64,000 bases of DNA from Lachnospiraceae bacterium. GTDB lineage: Bacteria; Bacillota; Clostridia; Lachnospirales; Lachnospiraceae. The stretch's first letter is position 1; every line of letters begins with the position of its first letter. The DNA lies in contig SVDN01000005.1 in the NCBI GenBank assembly GCA_015057825.1, forward strand, positions 62,001 to 126,000. Reading direction: 5' to 3'. Of the stretch, positions 33,815-41,915 are shown in pieces. A program made the position numbers and the translations under genes. Below the pieces are notes generated by a model. That model was given only the letters and a program-made list of their open reading frames with translations, was not told the origin of the DNA and ran no database searches.

Positions 33815-35299
33815 ATGAATAAAATTGGTTTTGATAATGACAAATACCTTAAAATGCAGTCAGAACACATTAAAGAAAGAATCGGTCAGTTCGGAGGAAA
33901 ACTCTATTTGGAATTCGGCGGAAAACTTTTTGATGATTTTCACGCTTCAAGAGTTCTTCCGGGCTTTAAACCCGACAGTAAAATAAATATGCTGGTTCAA
34001 TTAAAGGACGAAGCGGAAATCGTTATCGTTATTAATTCCGGCGATATAGAAAAAAACAAGGTCAGAGGCGATTTGGGAATCACATATGATACCGACGTGC
34101 TCAGACTTATCGATGCTTTCAGAGAATACGGTCTTTTTGTGGGCAGCGTTGTTATAACAAGATATACCGATGCGCCTCGTATCGAAGCCTACAAGAAAAA
34201 ACTCGAATCTTTGGGGCTCAAAGTATATCGCCACTATCCTATAGCGGGATACCCTTCAAATATTCCTTATATTATAAGTGATGAAGGTTTCGGCAAAAAC
34301 GAATACGTGGAAACATCAAGAAAGCTTGTTGTTATAACCGCCCCGGGTCCGGGCAGCGGCAAAATGGCCACATGCCTTTCTCAGGTTTATCATGACAATA
34401 AACGCGGAATAAAGTCGGGATATGCCAAATTCGAAACATTCCCTATTTGGAATATTCCTCTTAAGCACCCGGTTAATCTTGCATACGAAGCTGCAACGGC
34501 AGACTTAAACGATGTCAACATGATTGATCCTTTCCATTTGGAAGCATACGGAAAAATGGCCGTTAACTACAATCGTGACGTCGAAGTATTCCCGGTTTTG
34601 AATGCAATGTTTGAACAGCTCCTGGGCAGTTCACCATACAAATCTCCAACAGATATGGGTGTTAATATGGCCGGCAATTGCATTATTGATGATGATGCTG
34701 TTTCAAATGCGTCAAAACAAGAGATAATCAGAAGATACTACGCCATTATGTGTCAAAGCCGCCAAGGTGATGCCGATAACGAGCAAATAGCCAAACTGGA
34801 AATCCTCATGCAGCAGGCAGGCATTTCCATTTCAGATCGTCCGGTTATTGCGGCAGCCAATACAAAAGCCGAACTTACGGGCGACCCTGCGGTGGCAATC
34901 GAGCTTCCGTCGGGCCAAATCGTTACGGGAAAAACAAGTTCCCTCCTTGGCGCAAGTTCCGCTATGCTTTTGAATGCACTTAAAGTACTTGCGGGAATCG
35001 ATGATTCCGTTGAGCTTATTTCACCTAAAATTATCGAGCCTATACAAGATTTAAAGGTTAATCATCTCGGTAATCACAATCCGAGACTTCATACAGACGA
35101 GCTTTTGATTGCTCTTTCGATTTGTGCTGCAACAGATCCAAATGCAGAGCTTGCTATGCAACAAATCGAAAAATTGGAAGGTTGCGAAGTTCACTCAAGC
35201 GTTATTCTTTCACAGGTTGATTCAAATGTGTTCAGAAAGCTTGGTGTTAATTTGACATGCGAACCTGTATATCAAACAAAGAAACTTTATCACAGATAA
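33815..35299 (+). CDS. DUF1846 domain-containing protein
   Basis: 494 residues, the usual full length of the DUF1846 family (conserved in Firmicutes and other anaerobes; structures show a P-loop-like N-terminal domain, function unknown). The start [29 protein letters not shown] and the glycine-rich [16 protein letters not shown] (about residue 183) are recognisable; the latter resembles a nucleotide-binding loop. The ATG at 33815 has a perfect GGAGG. The gene is monocistronic, with a structured leader in front and a strong terminator behind. A phosphoryl- or nucleotide-linked enzyme is possible, but the reaction is not known. Confidence 0.92.
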   Translation: MNKIGFDNDKYLKMQSEHIKERIGQFGGKLYLEFGGKLFDDFHASRVLPGFKPDSKINMLVQLKDEAEIVIVINSGDIEKNKVRGDLGITYDTDVLRLIDAFREYGLFVGSVVITRYTDAPRIEAYKKKLESLGLKVYRHYPIAGYPSNIPYIISDEGFGKNEYVETSRKLVVITAPGPGSGKMATCLSQVYHDNKRGIKSGYAKFETFPIWNIPLKHPVNLAYEAATADLNDVNMIDPFHLEAYGKMAVNYNRDVEVFPVLNAMFEQLLGSSPYKSPTDMGVNMAGNCIIDDDAVSNASKQEIIRRYYAIMCQSRQGDADNEQIAKLEILMQQAGISISDRPVIAAANTKAELTGDPAVAIELPSGQIVTGKTSSLLGASSAMLLNALKVLAGIDDSVELISPKIIEPIQDLKVNHLGNHNPRLHTDELLIALSICAATDPNAELAMQQIEKLEGCEVHSSVILSQVDSNVFRKLGVNLTCEPVYQTKKLYHR

Positions 35300-35302
35300 T
35301 TT

Positions 35303-35327
35303 AAACAGCCACATTTTGTGGCTGTTT
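35303..35327 (+). terminator. Terminator of the DUF1846 gene
   Basis: An 11-bp perfect stem AAACAGCCACA / TGTGGCTGTTT with a 3-base loop and a T-run, 3 bases after the stop codon. Confidence 0.92.
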
Positions 35328-35367
35328 TTGTTATAAAACATGTATATTATTATAATCGGAGGTTAAA

Positions 35368-36126
35368 ATGGCAAATTACAAGGATTTACCTATTGTAACA
35401 ATCTTGGACAGTTGCGAGCTTTGCGCAAAAGGCTGCGACGGTTTTGTTTCAAAGTCCGAGAGTGGTATGGAAACATACAAATCCGTTGGCTTTTGGTACA
35501 ACAGATATTATTTTCACGACACTTGCGAAGAAGAGTTTTTAAAATCTTTGGATGAAATCAAGTCAAAAGTTAAGGATGGCTATCCATTCCTTCTTTGCTA
35601 TGAAAGAAACGATGAAAATGCCTTTTTTGACAAGCTTTTGGTTAAAAACGGTTTTATGCTCTTGTTTACTCAAAGCGGAATGAATATCAAGTTAGAGGAT
35701 TTTAACGCAAATTATGACAGCTCCTCTATCAAATTAATCGCAAAAGATGAGCTTAAAAGCTGGTCGGAGGTTGTGGCAAAGGCTTTTGACAAACCATATG
35801 AAGACGAATGTTTCTTTGCCATGATGAATGCAAATGACGATAATGCCAAATTTTATGCCTATTATGAGGACGGCAAATTGGTGGGAACTACTCTTACTTA
35901 TCTTAAAGACGGTGTTTTGGGAATACACGAAGTATCCGTTCTTCCCGAATATCAAAGAAAAGGCATAGCAAGAAATCTTATCTCAAAGGCACTTATGGAT
36001 GCAAAAGCTTCAGGCGCAAAATACGCAAGCCTTCAAGCTTCTCCTACGGGAAAACTCTTATACGAAAGCATGGGATTTGAGTTGATTAACGAAATCCAAA
36101 ATGTGGTATTAAGACCGAAAGAATAA
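35368..36126 (+). CDS. GNAT-family N-acetyltransferase with Cys-containing N-terminal half
   Basis: 252 residues. The C-terminal half (about 120-250) is a GNAT domain with motif A VSVLPEYQRKGIARNLISKAL, which binds acetyl-CoA, and a YESMGFE end. The N-terminal half (about 1-115) carries SCELCAKGCDG (C15, C18, C22) and further Cys and His residues, and might be a degenerate second GNAT fold or a small metal-binding part. The ATG follows GGAGG. The gene is alone between two terminators; its substrate is unknown. Confidence 0.88.
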   Translation: MANYKDLPIVTILDSCELCAKGCDGFVSKSESGMETYKSVGFWYNRYYFHDTCEEEFLKSLDEIKSKVKDGYPFLLCYERNDENAFFDKLLVKNGFMLLFTQSGMNIKLEDFNANYDSSSIKLIAKDELKSWSEVVAKAFDKPYEDECFFAMMNANDDNAKFYAYYEDGKLVGTTLTYLKDGVLGIHEVSVLPEYQRKGIARNLISKALMDAKASGAKYASLQASPTGKLLYESMGFELINEIQNVVLRPKE

Positions 36127-36158
36127 TGAAAAAGCAGGTTAAAACCTGCTTTTTCATT
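36125..36158. terminator. Shared terminator containing both stop codons
   Basis: A 16-bp perfect stem (36125-36140 with 36143-36158) has A/T runs at both ends. The GNAT stop (36124-36126) and the aldolase stop (36157-36159) both lie at the stem edges, so one hairpin closes two convergent genes. Confidence 0.92.
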
Positions 36159-37149
36159 ATTTTCTTTTGGAATAGCTTTCCAAATAAAATTTTCTCATTG
36201 CTTCGCAATCATCTTTATCAAGTTCCAAACTTATGGCTTTTGCATCCGTATAAGCCTTGCAAATGGCCGCCTTTTCAATAAGCATTTTCAAGGCTGTTGC
36301 ATCATCGGCTTCTTTAGCTTTTAATATACAGCCAAAGTCTTCAACCATTGTGGCATCCGTTTTATCAAGCATCACTTTTATGGCTTTTGTATCAAGAGGG
36401 CAACTTTCAAGTCTTCTTCCAAGCATTTGAGCCATGTCATCCAGCTGCGCATTAAAGCCGGATGTTTTTGAAAGCTTTAAAAGCTGAGGATTTGAAAAAA
36501 TAAGAAGATTCTTAAATTCCGACAAATCTTTACTCATTGAGTCCTCACGCTTATCATTTTTCAGATCCGCTTCTTTAGTGTCCCCGATATATTTTTCGAC
36601 ATTTTGTTTGCATACTTTTTCCAAAGTTACAGCCATATTAATAGCCTCATCTTTGTCTTTTGCGCAAATCAAAACCCCGTGGGAGCGCATTAAAACTATC
36701 TTCGCACCGTCCTTTAATGCTTTCTCAACATTAGCCGCAAGTTCGTCTGTTCCGGGAGATGCATACTCGGCTATCTCGATTTTTCCGAGAATTTGCGCAT
36801 CTTCATTCGACATTTCAAGAGCAAGTGTTTTTTCAAGGCCCACTGCCGTAGCAAAGATTTGATGGGTATGAATGCAAAAATTCACATCAGCAAATACTTT
36901 CATTGCCGCAATATGGATTTTCATTTCGCTTGATGGCTTTCTTTTTCCCTCAAAGCTCCCGTTTTCTATATTCAGCAAAGGAACATCCTCGCCGGTCATA
37001 TTATCATAAGATAAACCGCTTGGGGAAATCGCCATTGTTTTTTCATCAACTCTTATGCTGATATTTCCCCAGGTTCTGGCAACAAGACCCAATTTTAGGA
37101 GTTGTCTGCCACAATTTGCCACTTCGTTTTTTATTTCGTCTACTGTCAT
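36157..37149 (-). CDS. Class II aldolase/adducin-family protein with degenerate second half
   Basis: 330 residues, about 110 longer than L-fuculose-phosphate aldolase. The first half (1-200) is a complete class II aldolase: the catalytic Glu75 in SSEMKIH and zinc ligands H94 and H96 (CIHTHQ) and H157 (RSHGVLI) are all present. The second half (about 215-330) looks like a repeat of the same fold without the metal ligands (VEDFGCILKAKEADDATALKMLIEKAA against SHGVLICAKDKDEAINMAVTLEKVC). Members cleave or epimerise sugar phosphates; the substrate is unknown. It starts one base after the carB stop and has no clear ribosome binding site, so it depends on carB translation. Confidence 0.85.
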   Translation of the reverse strand: MTVDEIKNEVANCGRQLLKLGLVARTWGNISIRVDEKTMAISPSGLSYDNMTGEDVPLLNIENGSFEGKRKPSSEMKIHIAAMKVFADVNFCIHTHQIFATAVGLEKTLALEMSNEDAQILGKIEIAEYASPGTDELAANVEKALKDGAKIVLMRSHGVLICAKDKDEAINMAVTLEKVCKQNVEKYIGDTKEADLKNDKREDSMSKDLSEFKNLLIFSNPQLLKLSKTSGFNAQLDDMAQMLGRRLESCPLDTKAIKVMLDKTDATMVEDFGCILKAKEADDATALKMLIEKAAICKAYTDAKAISLELDKDDCEAMRKFYLESYSKRK

Positions 37150-37150
37150 C

Positions 37151-40100
37151 TTATTTTATTTCGGCATGAATCTCCTGAAGAGATTTAACACCGATTATTC
37201 CTTCCTGTTTAACAACCTTAAGGCCTTCCGCTGCCGCTCTGGCCGCTGCCATGGTTGTAAAATACGGTACACGGTTTTTAACGGCTGTTTTTCTTATATA
37301 ACTGTCATCAAAGACTTTGTTTACACCTGCAGGTGTGTTAATAACAAGCTGAATCTGCTTATTTGTAAGAGCATCCACAATATTTGGTCTGCCTTCCTGC
37401 ATTTTAAATATTTTTTCAGCCGGAATTCCCGCATCCTTTATCATCTCGTATGTTCTGCCCGTAGCAAGGATTCTAAATCCCAAAGCATTGTATTCTTTTG
37501 CAATATCAACAAGTTCAGGTTTTGACTCATCATTAACGCTGAAAAGTACGGTACCTTCCTGAGGGATAACCGTCTGTGTAGCTTCCTGAGCTTTGAAAAA
37601 AGCTTCGCCGAAGTTTGGTGCAAGGCCCAAAACCTCTCCGGTTGAACGCATTTCAGGTCCGAGTACCGGATCCACTTCAGGGAACATATTAAATGGGAAT
37701 ACCGCTTCCTTAACACCGCAATGATTATACTGTTTCTCTTTAAGTTCAGGCACAGGTGATTTTTCACCGGTAAACTCTCTTGTCATAATCTGAGTAGCTA
37801 TCTGAACCATCTGAATATTGCATACTTTCGAAACCAATGGCACGGTTCTTGATGCTCTTGGGTTTGCTTCCAAAACATAAACCGTATCATTTTCAATTGC
37901 ATACTGCATATTCATAAGGCCTTGAACATTCATCTCTACAGCAATTTTTCTTGTATATTCCTTAATTGTATCCAAATGTTTCTTTGATATATTCTTTGAC
38001 GGTAAAATACAAGCCGAGTCACCGGAGTGAATACCCGCAAGCTCGATGTGTTCCATTACCGCAGGTACAAAAGCATATTCTCCGTCACTAATAGCATCCG
38101 CCTCACACTCAAGAGCGTGTTTTAAGAAACGGTCGATAAGAATAGGTCTGTCAGGTGTTACACCGACTGCTGCCGCCATATATTCCTTAAGCTGGTCAGG
38201 TGTGTGTACAACTTCCATACCGCGACCACCAAGTACATATGACGGTCTTACCATTACCGGATAGCCGATTCTTTCGGCAATAGCCAAAGCACCTACAACG
38301 TCAATAGCCATGCCTGCTTCAGGCATAGGTATTTCAAGCTTATCCATCATTGCACGGAAAAGATCTCTGTCTTCGGCCATATCAATAACTTCCGGTGTTG
38401 TACCGAGGATGTTTACTCCGTACTTTTTAAGCTCCGCCGCAAGGTTAAGCGGTGTCTGTCCGCCGAACTGAGCAATAACGCCTACAGGGTTTTCTTTATG
38501 ATAAATACTGAGTACATCTTCAAGTGTCAGAGGCTCGAAATAAAGCTTGTCCGATGTATCATAGTCTGTTGAAACCGTTTCCGGATTGCAGTTAACAATG
38601 ATTGTTTCAAAGCCAAGTTTTTTAAGAGCAATTGCCGCATGTACGCAACAATAGTCAAATTCGATACCTTGGCCGATACGGTTAGGACCGCCGCCGAGAA
38701 TCATTACTTTCTTTTTGGAATCCGATACAGGGCTCTCATCTTTTGCATTGTAAGTCGAGAAGTAGTAGTTTCTGTCTTTTGTTCCGCTGACATGAACCCC
38801 TTCCCATGCTTCTTCCACACCAAGTTCTATACGTTTGTTTCTTACATCTTCTTCTTTTATATTAAGAAGTTTTGCAAGATATCTGTCAGAAAAGCCATCT
38901 TTTTTAGCCTGAATAAGGTCTGCATCAGCAGGGAGTGAACCTTTTGATGCAAGGAGTTTTTCTTCTTCTTCCACAAGCTCCTTCATCTGCTCAATGAAAT
39001 AGTGTTTAATCTTTGTAAGCTCAAAGAGTTCATCCACAGTTGCGCCTTTTCTTAAGGCTTCATACATAATGAACTGACGCTCGCTTGTTGGATTGTGAAG
39101 AAGTTCTATAAGTTCTTTCTTTGATAATTCGTTGAAATTCTTTCTGAATCCAAGACCGTACTGTCCGATTTCCAGACTTCTTATTGCCTTCTGGAAAGCT
39201 TCTTTATACGTCTTACCGATACTCATAACTTCACCTACGGCTCTCATCTGAGTACCGAGCTTATCTTGCGCACCTTTGAATTTTTCAAAAGCCCAACGAG
39301 CAAATTTAAGAACAACATAATCTCCGTCAGGAACGTATTTATCCAATGTTCCGTACTTGCCGCAAGGAATTTCCGATAATTTCATACCTGTTGCAAGCAT
39401 TGCGGATACAAGGGCAATAGGGAATCCCGTTGCTTTGGATGCAAGAGCCGATGAACGTGATGTACGAGGATTAATCTCGATTACAATGATTCTGTCAGAT
39501 ACCGGATCGTGAGCAAACTGAACGTTGGTACCACCGATTACCTCAATGGCTTCAACGATTTTGTATGCCTGCTCCTGTAATTTTTTCTGAACATCTTCGG
39601 AAATAGTAAGCATAGGCGCCGAACAGAATGAATCACCCGTATGTACCCCAAGAGGGTCGATGTTTTCTATAAAACATACGGTGATCATGTTGTTGTCTGC
39701 ATCTCTTACAACTTCAAGTTCAAGCTCTTCCCAACCAAGAATCGACTCTTCAACAAGGACCTGTCCCACAAGACTTGCCTGAAGACCTCTTGCGCAGACT
39801 GTTTTAAGTTCTTCCACATTATATACTAAGCCGCCGCCGGCACCACCCATGGTGTATGCAGGACGAAGTACAACAGGATAGCCAAGTCTGTCGGCAATTG
39901 AAAGAGCTTCGTCAACAGAGTAAGCAACTTCACTTCTTGCCATTTCGATGCCAAGGCTTTCCATTGTTTTCTTAAACTCTATTCTGTCTTCACCACGCTC
40001 GATTGCATCAATCTGAACGCCGATAACTTTTACACCGTATTTATCAAGAATGCCCTTGCTTGCAAGTTCCGAACAAAGGTTAAGGCCGCTTTGTCCTCCA

Positions 40101-40369
40101 AGGTTTGGAAGTACCGCATCCGGTCTTTCTTTAGCAATAATCTGCTCAAGTCTCTCAACATTTAAAGGTTCGATATATGTAACATCAGCAGTGTCTGGGT
40201 CGGTCATAATGGTTGCCGGATTGGAATTAACCAAAACAATTTCGTAACCAAGCTGTTTAAGTGCCTTGCATGCCTGAGTACCCGAATAGTCAAACTCGCA
40301 CGCCTGACCGATTATAATCGGACCCGATCCAATAATTAATACTTTGTGAATATCTGTTCTTTTCGCCAT
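37151..40369 (-). CDS. carB: Carbamoyl-phosphate synthase large subunit
   Basis: 1072 residues, full length. The two ATP-grasp halves each begin with a Rossmann segment (KVLIIGSGPIIIGQACEFDYSGTQA and KKVMILGGGPNRIGQGIEFDYCCVHA), and a C-terminal MGS-like allosteric domain ends the chain (about 930-1072). It makes carbamoyl phosphate for pyrimidines and arginine. The small glutaminase subunit CarA is not beside it; upstream is the PurF-like gene (16 bp). The start has GGAGGGATAACAG. The set purF-like / carB / aldolase forms one operon from a consensus promoter. Confidence 0.97.
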   Translation of the reverse strand: MAKRTDIHKVLIIGSGPIIIGQACEFDYSGTQACKALKQLGYEIVLVNSNPATIMTDPDTADVTYIEPLNVERLEQIIAKERPDAVLPNLGGQSGLNLCSELASKGILDKYGVKVIGVQIDAIERGEDRIEFKKTMESLGIEMARSEVAYSVDEALSIADRLGYPVVLRPAYTMGGAGGGLVYNVEELKTVCARGLQASLVGQVLVEESILGWEELELEVVRDADNNMITVCFIENIDPLGVHTGDSFCSAPMLTISEDVQKKLQEQAYKIVEAIEVIGGTNVQFAHDPVSDRIIVIEINPRTSRSSALASKATGFPIALVSAMLATGMKLSEIPCGKYGTLDKYVPDGDYVVLKFARWAFEKFKGAQDKLGTQMRAVGEVMSIGKTYKEAFQKAIRSLEIGQYGLGFRKNFNELSKKELIELLHNPTSERQFIMYEALRKGATVDELFELTKIKHYFIEQMKELVEEEEKLLASKGSLPADADLIQAKKDGFSDRYLAKLLNIKEEDVRNKRIELGVEEAWEGVHVSGTKDRNYYFSTYNAKDESPVSDSKKKVMILGGGPNRIGQGIEFDYCCVHAAIALKKLGFETIIVNCNPETVSTDYDTSDKLYFEPLTLEDVLSIYHKENPVGVIAQFGGQTPLNLAAELKKYGVNILGTTPEVIDMAEDRDLFRAMMDKLEIPMPEAGMAIDVVGALAIAERIGYPVMVRPSYVLGGRGMEVVHTPDQLKEYMAAAVGVTPDRPILIDRFLKHALECEADAISDGEYAFVPAVMEHIELAGIHSGDSACILPSKNISKKHLDTIKEYTRKIAVEMNVQGLMNMQYAIENDTVYVLEANPRASRTVPLVSKVCNIQMVQIATQIMTREFTGEKSPVPELKEKQYNHCGVKEAVFPFNMFPEVDPVLGPEMRSTGEVLGLAPNFGEAFFKAQEATQTVIPQEGTVLFSVNDESKPELVDIAKEYNALGFRILATGRTYEMIKDAGIPAEKIFKMQEGRPNIVDALTNKQIQLVINTPAGVNKVFDDSYIRKTAVKNRVPYFTTMAAARAAAEGLKVVKQEGIIGVKSLQEIHAEIK

Positions 40370-40385
40370 CTGTTATCCCTCCGAA

Positions 40386-41795
40386 TTATTCTTTTCCGTT
40401 CCAGCAATATGTGCAAAGCTTGCAAGGGCTTATGCCTACAGCCTTTAACATATCATCAAGTCTGTTAAATTGAAGACTTGTAAAATTAAGTTCTTTTCTG
40501 ATTTCCTCTACCATTTCCTTATAGCGTTTGCTTTCGGGATCTGCGTATTCATCCAATATTTCAGGTGTAACTTCTTTTTCTCTTTTCTCGATGATTCTTC
40601 TTGTAATAAGATCCATCTCCGAATTCGTACGTGAGAAGTTAAGATATTTACAAGCATGTACAAGTGGCGGACACGCAGGTCTTATATGTACCTCTTTTGC
40701 CCCGCTGCTGTAAAGGAACTCTGTGGTTTCCCTAAGCTGAGTTCCTCGAACTATGGAATCGTCTATTAAAAGAAGTCTTTTGTTTTTAATCAAGCTGTCT
40801 ACCGGAATAAGCTTCATTTTTGCAATCAAATTACGCTGTGACTGCTTTGTCGGCATAAATGAACGAGGCCATGTCGGCGTGTATTTGATGAAAGGTCTTG
40901 CAAAAGGCACTCCGGACTTGTTTGCATAGCCGATTGCATGAGGTGTACCCGAATCAGGCACGCCTGCGATAATATCCACATCCGCGCCGCCGCCGTCGCG
41001 CTCTGCCATAAGGCGACCGCAATTGTATCTCATTTCCTCTACGCCCACACCTTCATATGAAGAAGTTGGGTAACCGTAGTAAACCCAAAGGAAGGTGCAA
41101 ATCTTCATTTCGTCTCTTGCGGGCGAAACCGTTTCGCAAGACTCGGGAGTTACGAAAACTATCTCTCCCGGGCCCAATTCCTTGTAATTTTTGTAACCCA
41201 GATTAAGATATGCAAAGCTTTCGAAGGAAATACAATAAGCACCTCGCTTCTTTCCCACAACCAATGGCGTTCTGCCCATTTTGTCGCGCATACCGTAAAG
41301 ACCGTCTTTTGTAAGAAGAATAAGCGTCATTGAACCATCAATAACTTCCTGCGCATAACGCATACCTTCCACAAGACTGTCTTTTTGATTGATTATTGCG
41401 GCAACCAACTCCGTTGGATTAATATCACCGCTGCTTGTTTCTAAGAAATGGGAATTACCGTTTTTATATGTTAATTGAACTAATTCATCAAGATTGTTGA
41501 TTTTACCGACTGTGGTAATAGAAAATTGACCCAAATGAGAACGAACCATAAGTGGCTGAGGTTCGGCATCAGAAATACAACCAATACCAAGATTTCCGCG
41601 CATTTCATTAAAATGCTCTTCAAACTTGGTTCGAAATGGTGAGTTTTCGATATTATGGATAGCTAAATCAAAATGACCACTGCCATAAACTGCCATTCCT
41701 CCTCGTTTAGTTCCTAAATGAGAATGGTAATCTGTACCGAAATACAGGTCAAATACGCATTCATCTTTTGCTGCTACTCCAAAAATACCGCCCAT
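40386..41795 (-). CDS. PurF-like amidophosphoribosyltransferase with Gly in place of the glutaminase Cys
   Basis: 469 residues. An N-terminal Ntn-type glutaminase fold (about 1-230) is followed by a phosphoribosyltransferase domain with the PRPP loop LLLIDDSIVRGTQLRE (about 345-360). The C-terminal Cys set C458, C461 and C464 recalls the iron-sulfur site of Bacillus PurF. The N-terminus reads MGGIFGV: after removal of Met the first residue is Gly, not the Cys1 nucleophile that starts CGIFG in active enzymes. No cleavable propeptide is evident. It may use free ammonia or be regulatory. The start is sound (AAGGAGCATCAA then ATG). It is the first gene of the operon with carB. Confidence 0.9.
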   Translation of the reverse strand: MGGIFGVAAKDECVFDLYFGTDYHSHLGTKRGGMAVYGSGHFDLAIHNIENSPFRTKFEEHFNEMRGNLGIGCISDAEPQPLMVRSHLGQFSITTVGKINNLDELVQLTYKNGNSHFLETSSGDINPTELVAAIINQKDSLVEGMRYAQEVIDGSMTLILLTKDGLYGMRDKMGRTPLVVGKKRGAYCISFESFAYLNLGYKNYKELGPGEIVFVTPESCETVSPARDEMKICTFLWVYYGYPTSSYEGVGVEEMRYNCGRLMAERDGGGADVDIIAGVPDSGTPHAIGYANKSGVPFARPFIKYTPTWPRSFMPTKQSQRNLIAKMKLIPVDSLIKNKRLLLIDDSIVRGTQLRETTEFLYSSGAKEVHIRPACPPLVHACKYLNFSRTNSEMDLITRRIIEKREKEVTPEILDEYADPESKRYKEMVEEIRKELNFTSLQFNRLDDMLKAVGISPCKLCTYCWNGKE

Positions 41796-41848
41796 TTGAT
41801 GCTCCTTTTTTAGTAAATTATTTATTATTATTCAAGTTTCCTTGTAGA

Positions 41849-41877
41849 ATTATATGTCTGTGGGACTCAAGTGTCAA
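41849..41877 (-). promoter_or_regulatory. Consensus sigma-A promoter of the purF-like / carB / aldolase operon
   Basis: Minus-strand TTGACA (41877-41872), exactly 17 bp, and TATAAT (41854-41849): a full consensus. The leader of about 46 bases has no obvious attenuator. No PurR box was recognised. Confidence 0.88.
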
Positions 41878-41915
41878 GAATAATTTTGCACAATAATCAG
41901 TGCTTTTTCATTTAT

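Noticed and set aside
41822..41912. Possible terminator of mfd (GCAC/GTGC pairing near 41890)
   Set aside because: Only four base pairs; too weak to list.
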